Origin: Bacteroidales bacterium
GTDB taxonomy: Bacteria > Bacteroidota > Bacteroidia > Bacteroidales > UBA932
Assembly (NCBI GenBank): GCA_009784635.1
Contig: WRBG01000037.1
Location: 1 to 13,395, forward strand
Direction: 5' to 3'
Length of the DNA: 13,395 bases
The position numbers and the translations under genes are program-made. Numbering within the stretch: position 1 is the first letter of the stretch; each line of letters opens with the position of its first letter. Under the pieces are notes generated by a model. It searched no databases, was not told the origin of the DNA, and saw only the letters and a list, made by a program, of their open reading frames with translations. Of the stretch, positions 7,129 through 13,395 are shown in pieces.

Positions 7129-7920
7129 TCATTTTGGAGGCGCGTACCGAGCTGCCTCGGGAATGAGCGCCTTCAAGTTTGCTTGGCGGTTGGCGTCCGA
7201 AGGGTGGGTGCTTAAAAATTCGGGGGGTTTAGGCCCGCTATTCTGAGACATCTGCTCCCAAAAAACCGGCGCTTGATCGATGTCGTATCCTGCCATAGCC
7301 ATAAATATCAATCCTAAGCGGTCTGCCTCATATTCATGGGCGCGGGAGTAAGGCAGCAGTCCAAGAAAATTGGAACCCACACCATAAACTGCACCAAAAA
7401 TGGCTCTGTTTCTTTCACTGTTGGAGAGTACTGCATCTCCAACAGCCGCCCCCATATTGACTATTACTTCATGAGTCATTCGTTCATTTCCGTGCTGGGC
7501 AACCACATGGGCCAATTCGTGTCCGATGACCACCGCCAACTTGTCGGGCGTGGAAGCAAATCTGAGGATTCCTTCATAGACCACCACCTTTCCGTTAGGC
7601 AAGCAAAAAGCGTTTACCTCGTTGCTCTCTACCAAGGTAAATCCCCAGCTGAACGGAGCTAACTGCCGCTCTCTGCCGTTTTGCTTCATGTAGTTGGTAA
7701 CGGCTTGTACCAAGCGGTTTCCCACATCCTGCACCATTCTGGTCTGCTGAACATTTCTGGAGGGTACCGCCGTACTCATCACCTCGGTATAGGCTGCGTC
7801 GCTGAGCGAAGCAATCTGCCCCGAATCAAACAGCAATATCTGCCGGCGTCCGGTAATGGCCACGCTGCCGCAGCCATACAGCAAAAATGCTGTTAAACAA
7901 ATAGATACAATTTTTCTCAT
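7129..7920 (-). CDS. M48-family zinc metalloprotease, lipoprotein
   Basis: Membrane-attached zinc endopeptidase of the Ste24/Oma1/BepA type, probably acting on misfolded envelope proteins. The 263-residue product has a lipoprotein signal with lipobox LYGC (Cys17), so it is predicted to be lipid-anchored in the periplasm or outer membrane. The catalytic HELAH (134-138) supplies two zinc-binding histidines and the general-base glutamate; HEYEADRLG (195-203) supplies the third ligand, likely Glu196. The C-terminal LSTHPSDANRQANL (236-249) is a conserved family element. There is no TPR region, so it resembles the short LoiP/YggG type rather than full-length BepA. The ATG follows the upstream hydrolase stop after one base, which points to co-transcription and probably translational coupling. 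The stop codon abuts the rpsO promoter and no intrinsic terminator is seen between them. Confidence 0.93.
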   Translation of the reverse strand: MRKIVSICLTAFLLYGCGSVAITGRRQILLFDSGQIASLSDAAYTEVMSTAVPSRNVQQTRMVQDVGNRLVQAVTNYMKQNGRERQLAPFSWGFTLVESNEVNAFCLPNGKVVVYEGILRFASTPDKLAVVIGHELAHVVAQHGNERMTHEVIVNMGAAVGDAVLSNSERNRAIFGAVYGVGSNFLGLLPYSRAHEYEADRLGLIFMAMAGYDIDQAPVFWEQMSQNSGPKPPEFLSTHPSDANRQANLKALIPEAARYAPPK

Positions 7921-7921
7921 T

Positions 7922-9421
7922 TTATTCTTTTTTTATAAACGGTTCTACGGGGTCTCCAATATTTAGGGACAAAGATACTACACGTTTTTGACTTTCGTCC
8001 GTAAAAAAGGTGAGGTCAGACCGACCGCCGGTACTCAAGTTAAACGTAAAGGTGTTTCCGTTCCTGTGCCTAAGGGGGCTGTCTACTTTTTTCAAGGCAA
8101 ACCTAAGCGTGTCGTTTTGTATGTACACGCGGGCTTCTCCAAAGGCGCCTCCGTCAAAGATGCCCACATAACTCCCTTTATCATCTAATGGGGGCAGGGA
8201 GTCCCTCGCGGGTTCGGGGGCGCGGGGCGCGGCAGGTTTCATGTATTCGTCCAAATAATGTTTTTGCCAATCCCTGTCGTTTATTCCCAAATACATATCA
8301 ATCAATTGGCGACCGATTGCATAATGCGGACTGTTGGTGGTGCCGTTGGTGGTCAAAACCGCGAATCCCATATTTTGTTCGGGAACAAAACCCACCAAAG
8401 CGGTGTAGCCATAGGCCAATCCGGTGTGGCGAATGAGTCGCCCTTTGGGGCCTTGCTCAATGGTCCAGCCTTGGGCATAATTGTTTAGCGTTACCGAATC
8501 AGAGCCGGTAATGGTCTGCGGGGTAATCAGATACCGGAAATTGCGCTCAGAGATTATCTGTACTCCATTATAACTTCCTTTCCCCAGCAACATCTTGAGC
8601 CAGTTGGCCATATCTGCGCCGGTAGAGATGACGAATCCGGCGGGCGCAATGGCGCTCAACCAAGTAAAGGCGCCTTGAAAGTCGGTGCGGGGCGCTACGT
8701 TAATCGTATCGGCCTCTTTGAACAGGCGGTATCCGCGGGCCAAGGTCGGGGAGCTAAAGAATGCCTTATTGCCGGTGGTGGAATTTTTCATCTCTAATGG
8801 GGTAAAGAGTCGCTCTATCAAGGCATCGTCCCAGCTCTTTCCGGTATACTTTTCAACCAATTGCGCGCTGACCGTATAAAGGCTGTTGTTATAGGCATAA
8901 GTAGTTCTAAAGCTGTGGCTTGGCCTAATATGGCGGTATAACTTGATTAGCTCGTCCCGGTCATAGCCAAAAGAAGGCAGGTTGTCGGCGGCATAGGCGT
9001 TGAATCCCGTTTTGTGTACCATAATGTCGCGCACCAAGAAGTTTTGGGTGACCCAAGGGTCGTAGAGTTTAAAGTCGGGCAGGTGGTTGGCCACCGTGTC
9101 GTTCCATCGTACATGACCGTCGTCAATGACCGTGGCCAATAGTGCGGCGGTAATCGCTTTGCTGGTAGAGGCAATCACAAATTGCGTGTGTTCGTCCACG
9201 GGGACTCCGGTTTCGTCTAAAGAAGTCTTTCCGTATCCCTTTAGGAAAACCGTCTCGCCGTCTTTGACCACCGTAACCACCATGCCGGGCAACTTCCATT
9301 CTACAGCCACACGCGCCACAAAGGCTTCAAATCCCTCCGGAATACGGGGCCGGATTGCCCCCTGTGCCCAAAGCGGGTAAGAGAGTACAGTCAGAATCAG
9401 TGTAAAAAATAGTTTTTTCAT
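7922..9421 (-). CDS. Exported serine hydrolase, beta-lactamase/penicillin-binding-like fold (PF00144 type)
   Basis: Serine hydrolase of the class C beta-lactamase/DD-peptidase/esterase superfamily. I start it at the ATG at 9419-9421 (MKKLFFTLILTVLSYPLWAQ, a good Sec signal; 499 residues) rather than an upstream GTG at 9437-9439, which would put charged residues before the signal. The three active-site motifs are present: SxxK as Ser85-TS-Lys88, YxN as Tyr177-Asn-Asn179, and HTG (332-334) in place of KTG. A Pro/Ala-rich linker (about 395-412) leads into a C-terminal beta domain (about 415-495) resembling DUF3471 or a lipocalin-like tail. Such proteins include peptidases and esterases as well as beta-lactamases, and antibiotic resistance should not be assumed. 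It is divergent from the metalloprotease gene and first in an operon with the M48 gene. Confidence 0.92.
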   Translation of the reverse strand: MKKLFFTLILTVLSYPLWAQGAIRPRIPEGFEAFVARVAVEWKLPGMVVTVVKDGETVFLKGYGKTSLDETGVPVDEHTQFVIASTSKAITAALLATVIDDGHVRWNDTVANHLPDFKLYDPWVTQNFLVRDIMVHKTGFNAYAADNLPSFGYDRDELIKLYRHIRPSHSFRTTYAYNNSLYTVSAQLVEKYTGKSWDDALIERLFTPLEMKNSTTGNKAFFSSPTLARGYRLFKEADTINVAPRTDFQGAFTWLSAIAPAGFVISTGADMANWLKMLLGKGSYNGVQIISERNFRYLITPQTITGSDSVTLNNYAQGWTIEQGPKGRLIRHTGLAYGYTALVGFVPEQNMGFAVLTTNGTTNSPHYAIGRQLIDMYLGINDRDWQKHYLDEYMKPAAPRAPEPARDSLPPLDDKGSYVGIFDGGAFGEARVYIQNDTLRFALKKVDSPLRHRNGNTFTFNLSTGGRSDLTFFTDESQKRVVSLSLNIGDPVEPFIKKE

Positions 9422-9438
9422 ATGCTTAAATATTTGCA

Positions 9439-9446
9439 CAAATTTA
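9439..9446 (-). promoter_or_regulatory. Possible -7 box for the serine hydrolase-M48 operon
   Basis: On the minus strand TAAATTTG matches TAnnTTTG exactly. At the expected distance upstream there is a T-run but no clear TTTG. The predicted leader would be only about 10 nt long, which is short, so the start site may lie elsewhere. Confidence 0.45.
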
Positions 9447-9447
9447 C

Positions 9448-9455
9448 TACTTTTG
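9448..9455 (+). promoter_or_regulatory. Possible -7 box for the secreted metalloprotease gene
   Basis: TACTTTTG on the plus strand matches TAnnTTTG exactly and would start transcription near 9462, about 20 nt before the ATG. No well-placed -33 TTTG is visible. It lies one base from the opposing -7 box of the divergent operon, so the two polymerases could not bind at once. Confidence 0.5.
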
Positions 9456-9480
9456 CTCGATTTTAAAAAAACATTTTTAT

Positions 9481-11997
9481 ATGAAAAACTATTTCAAAAA
9501 CTTTTTTGGATTACTGCTCTTGGCATCTATCCTGTGTATGCCCTTGTGTATGGAAGCACAACGCAGGCCTCAAGCGACCGCTCCGGCTCCTGCCGAGCCC
9601 GCCCAAAGGGACACCGCTTCTAGAGCGGCGGTAAAAGAACCTGCTGTTCTTTCCACGTTTATCAAGCCCGGGACTTCTGTGATGCAGGGACTCACCCCTG
9701 TTTATCTTCAAGATGGGCGCTACTTTGTTGCCGTCCACGACACCCTTGTAGGGCGGGATATTCTGATGGTAACACGCCTTTCCAAAGCTGCGGCAGCCAT
9801 GCGCGCATCTATGAGCGGTTACAGCGGAGACCAAGTCAATTCGGCCATGCTGCGCTTTGAAAAAGCGCCCAACAACAGGATATTGCTGCGCAAGGTACTC
9901 ACTCAGCAGCAGTCCAGAGACAGTACCCAAAGCATGTACGCCTCTTTGATGAACTCCAGTTTCCAGCCTATTTTGGCCAATTTGGAAATTAAGGCGTTGT
10001 CGGCAGATAAAGAGACGGCTTTGGTAGACATCACCGATTTGATTTCGGCAGATAACGAAGCCCTTTTCCTCCCCAGAAGGTTTAAAACCACCTTCCGGCT
10101 GGGCAATATGCAGTCCGACAAATCCTATATTGTAAGCGTCAAGACTTTCCCCATCAATACCGAAATCCGTACCGTCAAAACCTACCTCATTACCGAATCG
10201 GGAGATTTGGCCAGCTACGAAATCAACTGCTCCATGGTGCTGCTGCCCAAAACGCCCATGCAAGCCCGCTATTCCGACCCCCGCGTGGGTTATTTCAGCA
10301 CCAGCCACGTGAATTTTGACAACAATCCCCAAGGCGTGGAAACCGTGCGCATGATTACCCGATGGAGGTTGGAACCCAAGCCCGAAGACATGGAAAAATA
10401 CAAGAGGGGCGAATTGGTGGAGCCGGCCAAACCGATTATTTTCTACATTGACCCGACCACGCCCAAAGAGTGGGTGCCTTATCTCATTCAAGGGGTGGAC
10501 GACTGGCAGCCGGCATTTGAAAAAGCGGGATTTAAAAATGCGATTTTTGGTAAAGTAGCGCCGACTCCCGAAGAAGACCCCACTTGGACTTTGGAAGACG
10601 CCCGCTTTTCTGCCATTGTCTACAAGCCCTCCGACATTCCCAACGCCAGCGGCCCCAACGTACACGACCCTAGGTCCGGAGAGATTATTGAGAGCCACAT
10701 TAACTGGTACCACAACGTAATGAGCTTGTTGCGTAACTGGTACTTTATACAGTGTTCCCCCGTTGACCCGGGCGCCCGAAGTAAGATTTTTGACCAAGAG
10801 TTGATGGGAGAACTTATCCGCTTTGTTTCTGCCCATGAGGTGGGACACACCATTGGACTGCGGCACAACTTTGGAGCCACCTCCCACTTTACAACGGCCC
10901 AACTAAGAGACCCACAGTTTCTAAGGGAATTTGGACATACGACTTCTATTATGGACTACTCTCGTTTTAACTTTGTAGCCCAACCCGAAGACAATATCCC
11001 CCGCGAACTCCTTATTCCGCGCATCATGCACTACGACTTGTGGGCTGTGGAGTGGGGATACCGCCGCTTTTTAGACATTACCGACCCCGTTGCGGAAAAA
11101 GAGAAACTAAACCGGTGGATTATCGAAAAGACCAAAGATCCGCTCTACTGGTTTGGCCACGAAAGCAACCCCAACGACCCCCGTTCGCAATCGGAGGATT
11201 TGGGAGATAATCAAATGGAAGCTAATGAATTGGGCATTAAGAACCTAAAACTGATTATGAGCAATTTACCGGAATGGGCCAAAGATTCCAATGAAGATTT
11301 CAGTTTCCTCAGAACCATGCGCGGCGAGGTGCAGAACCAGTTTGGTCGCTACATAGGGCACGTAGCCAAATGGGTAGGCGGCATTTATGAGAATCCAAAG
11401 ACCGTGGGCGAACCCGGTCCGGTATATACTCATGTGGAAAAGAGCCGCCAGCAAGAAGCCATGCAGTTCATTAACAGACATTTGTTTACCACTCCTGTGT
11501 GGTTAGTTCCGGAAGAGATTAACGCCTTAACCGGAGAAAGGGGATATACGGCCATTACCACGCTTCAAAGCCGCGCCGTCTCTGCCTTAGTGAGCAGAAG
11601 GGTACTCAACAACCTACAGGCCGCCGAGACTGCGCTGGGAAGAAATACCTATACCATAGACAATTTGTTTAGCGACCTCAACCAACATGTTTGGAGAGAA
11701 TTGAGCAGCGGTCAAACGGTGGACGCTTACAGGCGTTCTCTACAAAAGGTTTATGTGCAACACCTAATCTCGCTGTTGGGCGACACCGGAGGCAGCGCAG
11801 CAGCCCGTCCTGCCACCACCCCTGCCCCCGCCACACCAGCCCGGCCCCCTGTGGACAATACCGACGCTACCAGCGTAATCTACTTTCAACTTACAGAGTT
11901 GCAAAGGAGGTTTAGGGCCGCCTCTCCCTCCGACATGATAACCCGCGCCCATTACAGATTCTTGGAGAACGAGATTGCCGAGGCGTTTAAGAAATAA
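9481..11997 (+). CDS. Secreted zinc-dependent metalloprotease (DUF5117/DUF5118/DUF4953-type, metzincin-like)
   Basis: Large exported zinc endopeptidase, 838 residues. The N-terminus has a Sec signal (about 1-27, ending CMEAQ) and then a Pro/Ala linker. A DUF5118-like segment (about 55-95) precedes a DUF5117-like region (about 100-295). The catalytic region has the full metzincin signature HEVGHTIGLRH: His452, Glu453, His456 and His462, with Gly459. A Met-turn SIMDYS (Met491) lies about 30 residues further on. The C-terminal part matches the DUF4953 layout, with an Ala/Pro-rich insert around 770-790 before a final helical segment. All catalytic residues are intact. The substrate is not known; secretion and the divergent hydrolase operon fit a role in extracellular or envelope protein processing. 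The ATG at 9481 is the only start that retains the signal peptide. A long compound palindrome follows the stop codon. Confidence 0.9.
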   Translation: MKNYFKNFFGLLLLASILCMPLCMEAQRRPQATAPAPAEPAQRDTASRAAVKEPAVLSTFIKPGTSVMQGLTPVYLQDGRYFVAVHDTLVGRDILMVTRLSKAAAAMRASMSGYSGDQVNSAMLRFEKAPNNRILLRKVLTQQQSRDSTQSMYASLMNSSFQPILANLEIKALSADKETALVDITDLISADNEALFLPRRFKTTFRLGNMQSDKSYIVSVKTFPINTEIRTVKTYLITESGDLASYEINCSMVLLPKTPMQARYSDPRVGYFSTSHVNFDNNPQGVETVRMITRWRLEPKPEDMEKYKRGELVEPAKPIIFYIDPTTPKEWVPYLIQGVDDWQPAFEKAGFKNAIFGKVAPTPEEDPTWTLEDARFSAIVYKPSDIPNASGPNVHDPRSGEIIESHINWYHNVMSLLRNWYFIQCSPVDPGARSKIFDQELMGELIRFVSAHEVGHTIGLRHNFGATSHFTTAQLRDPQFLREFGHTTSIMDYSRFNFVAQPEDNIPRELLIPRIMHYDLWAVEWGYRRFLDITDPVAEKEKLNRWIIEKTKDPLYWFGHESNPNDPRSQSEDLGDNQMEANELGIKNLKLIMSNLPEWAKDSNEDFSFLRTMRGEVQNQFGRYIGHVAKWVGGIYENPKTVGEPGPVYTHVEKSRQQEAMQFINRHLFTTPVWLVPEEINALTGERGYTAITTLQSRAVSALVSRRVLNNLQAAETALGRNTYTIDNLFSDLNQHVWRELSSGQTVDAYRRSLQKVYVQHLISLLGDTGGSAAARPATTPAPATPARPPVDNTDATSVIYFQLTELQRRFRAASPSDMITRAHYRFLENEIAEAFKK

Positions 11998-12014
11998 CAG
12001 CACAATGCGCTGCC

Positions 12015-12073
12015 ATGTTGCCCCATGCCGATTAAAGCCGCGAGCGGCACCTCTATCCGGCATGGGGCAACAT
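12015..12073 (+). repeat. 59-nt compound palindrome downstream of the metalloprotease gene
   Basis: Perfect 16-bp inverted arms (12015-12030 and 12058-12073, ATGTTGCCCCATGCCG and its complement) enclose 27 bases. The enclosed sequence contains a second small hairpin, GCCG-CGAG-CGGC (12037-12048). It is followed only by AATTTTAACAG, a weak T-run, so it is a possible terminator for the metalloprotease but not a textbook one. The long perfect arms and nested hairpin also fit a dispersed extragenic palindrome or a stable mRNA 3' end. A TAATTTTA at 12073-12080, one base off the -7 consensus, might belong to the next gene. Confidence 0.85.
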
Positions 12074-12115
12074 AATTTTAACAGACCGCCCAGAACTTTT
12101 TAGAAAGCACAGAAA

Positions 12116-13312
12116 ATGAATGCAATACTCATGATTTTCACACTGTTAGTCGTCATATTCGGCCTTAACTTTTATATCTTTTTCCGTTTATGGCATCTGA
12201 TACCGGTGTTTCCGGCAGGCAGGGTAATATTGGTGGGTGTTGCTGTTTTTTTGGTTGTTTCGCCGTTTATCTCTCTGGGTCTTGGCAGCCGTTTTCCTTT
12301 TTCGGTATCATCGTGTATGTACAGGGTCGGCACATCATGGCTGATTATCATGCTTTACCTTGGAGCCTTGTTTTTTGTGTTGGATATTGTGCGCATTACG
12401 GGACTTTTGCCGCTCAACCGGTTTATGTGTAACAGTTGGATGGGTTTTGGCATATTGTCCCTGCTTGTTGTTGCGTTGATGACGGCGGGAAATGTTCATT
12501 ACCACAATAAAAAAAGGGTAGAGCTGACCATTAAAACCGATAAAAACGTAGCATCGGAAAGGCCTTTGAAGGTGGTGGCCATGGGTGATTTGCACCTTGG
12601 ATACGGAATCGGAGTAAAAGAATTTCGCAAATGGGTAAAACTGATAAATCAAGAAGAACCCGATATTGTGCTGATAGCGGGCGACCTAATTGATAACAGT
12701 GTAAAACCGTTGTATGACAGGGATTTTGCAAATATTTTTGGTAAAATCAAAACAAAATACGGCATTTACATGGCTCCGGGGAATCACGAATACATTTCTA
12801 ACATCACAGAAAGCATTGACTTTTTGACCAAAGCAGGTGTTACGGTATTGAGGGATTCGGTGGTTCTTGTGGACAATACTTATTATGTGGCAGGGCGGGA
12901 CGACAGGTCAAATTCCCAAAGAAAGACAATCGCCCAACTGACCGCTTTGCTCGATACGTCCAAGCCTGTTATCCTCATTGACCACCAGCCGTATCATTTT
13001 GATGAAGTCGAGAAGAATAATATTGATGTCTACATTGCGGGGCATACGCATGAGGGACAGGTATGGCCTGCTTCTCTAATCGTAAAGGCCATGTATGAAA
13101 TCTCACATGGCTATCTGAAAAAGGGGAATACGCATTTTTATGTTACGTCCGGAATAGGAATATGGGGCGGAAAATTCCGCATCGGAAGTCGTTCATGTGT
13201 CGGATTCTTCCAATACAAAAATCTCCTCGACTTTGAGTTGAAACAGTTTTGCCATTCGAAGGGCCAAAAGGGTGGAAGGGATAAACCTGCCTCCTTCTAT
13301 GGCGCATATTGA
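12116..13312 (+). CDS. Membrane-anchored calcineurin-like metallophosphoesterase with aberrant C-terminus
   Basis: Metal-dependent phosphoesterase with an N-terminal membrane module. About four hydrophobic segments lie at roughly 3-23, 36-56, 74-95 and 108-126, so the catalytic domain follows the last membrane span. All metal-binding motifs of the YkuE/YaeI-like family are present: GDLH (157-160), GDLID (189-193), GNHE (222-225), DHQP (289-292) and GHTHEG (309-314). The segment GIGIWGGKFRIGSRS (346-360) is the usual end of the domain, which family members close with only about ten more residues. Here 38 unusual residues follow, running antisense over the small regulator gene on the other strand. 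The enzyme core looks intact, but the tail is probably not native. By eye the gene is more AT-rich than the protease upstream; I did not compute this. The substrate is unknown. Confidence 0.9.
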   Translation: MNAILMIFTLLVVIFGLNFYIFFRLWHLIPVFPAGRVILVGVAVFLVVSPFISLGLGSRFPFSVSSCMYRVGTSWLIIMLYLGALFFVLDIVRITGLLPLNRFMCNSWMGFGILSLLVVALMTAGNVHYHNKKRVELTIKTDKNVASERPLKVVAMGDLHLGYGIGVKEFRKWVKLINQEEPDIVLIAGDLIDNSVKPLYDRDFANIFGKIKTKYGIYMAPGNHEYISNITESIDFLTKAGVTVLRDSVVLVDNTYYVAGRDDRSNSQRKTIAQLTALLDTSKPVILIDHQPYHFDEVEKNNIDVYIAGHTHEGQVWPASLIVKAMYEISHGYLKKGNTHFYVTSGIGIWGGKFRIGSRSCVGFFQYKNLLDFELKQFCHSKGQKGGRDKPASFYGAY

Positions 13313-13395
13313 TTGGCGCGTAATACCTAGAAGGTCTGCTAATTTCTGTTGAGACAAATTGTGGCGCGCCCGCTCTACTTTTATCAGGTTCTTCA
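13193..13395 (-). CDS. Small XRE-family helix-turn-helix transcriptional regulator, start at window edge
   Basis: Reading the minus strand from the right edge gives KNLIKVERARHNLSQQKLAD and onward through LLGITRQSICAIEGGRF to KVEEIFVLEESDT and a TGA stop (13193-13195), 66 residues in frame without a break. This is the compact Cro/C1-type regulator of about 67 residues: SQQKLADLLGITRQSI is the helix-turn-helix and the terminal VEEIF is characteristic of the family. The two edge bases read TG in the coding direction, so the start ATG needs only one base beyond the window. The usual motif is INAIENG; here it is ICAIEGG, a mild deviation near the recognition helix. The gene is convergent with, and overlaps by 120 bp, the end of the phosphoesterase frame. 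Its targets and partner genes lie to the right. Confidence 0.88.
   Translation of the reverse strand, partial: KNLIKVERARHNLSQQKLADLLGITRQSICAIEGGRFIPSTLLALRMAKLFQLKVEEIFVLEESDT

Noticed and set aside
7922..9421. Calling the serine hydrolase an antibiotic-resistance beta-lactamase
   Set aside because: It has an HTG in place of KTG and a DUF3471-like tail, typical of the broad PF00144 group that includes peptidases and esterases; nothing in the context points to resistance.
9422..9439. Longer serine hydrolase from an in-frame GTG
   Set aside because: It would overlap the predicted -7 box and place a His- and Lys-containing stretch before an already complete signal peptide.
9511..10902. 463-codon open frame on the minus strand inside the metalloprotease gene
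   Set aside because: It is the antisense of a well-supported protease with intact catalytic motifs. The product is rich in Gly, Val and His, has no recognisable domain, and no promoter or ribosome binding site is evident.

Overview
This looks like chromosomal DNA of a Bacteroidota member, most likely order Bacteroidales. The support is a SusC/SusD pair, several promoter boxes of the Bacteroidota type (TAnnTTTG, one with a well-placed upstream TTTG), AT-rich leaders with weak Shine-Dalgarno sequences, and a DUF4953-type secreted metalloprotease. I cannot name a genus. Most of the window is ordinary core and envelope-related sequence. I see no CRISPR array, tRNA, rRNA, insertion sequence or phage gene, and there is no gene-free stretch longer than 300 bases.

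Left part, minus strand (1-4375): a nutrient-uptake operon in the order susC then susD. susC (988-4251) is complete. susD (1-968) is complete at its N-terminus and runs off the left edge. The substrate cannot be read here because any glycosidase or peptidase genes of the locus would lie further left. The susC promoter sits in the DNA of the pnp terminator, so the two transcription units abut with no spare sequence.

Middle, minus strand (4376-9421): reading in the direction of transcription, a secreted serine hydrolase (beta-lactamase/transpeptidase-like fold with a DUF3471-like tail) is followed after one base by an M48 zinc-metalloprotease lipoprotein. A strong promoter then begins directly behind the M48 stop codon and drives rpsO and pnp. 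A terminator-like hairpin lies between rpsO and pnp, as in the E. coli rpsO-t1-pnp arrangement. The PNPase has an unusual repeated Arg/Asp/Gly/Tyr tail and a cluster of cysteines in its helical linker domain.

Right part (9422-13395): two -7 boxes lie back to back in a 59-bp gap, from which the serine hydrolase (minus) and a large secreted metzincin-type protease (plus) diverge. The protease is followed by a 59-nt compound palindrome with perfect 16-bp arms, and then by a membrane-anchored metallophosphoesterase. The last 38 codons of that phosphoesterase are antisense to, or lie in the 3' flank shared with, a small XRE-family helix-turn-helix gene on the minus strand. The canonical phosphoesterase sequence stops at the codon complementary to the regulator's stop codon, which suggests a rearrangement junction. 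The regulator's start codon appears to straddle the right edge of the window.

The most interesting points are this phosphoesterase/XRE junction, the compound palindrome at 12015-12073, and the interleaved terminator and promoter signals. None amounts to clear evidence of a wholly new system.
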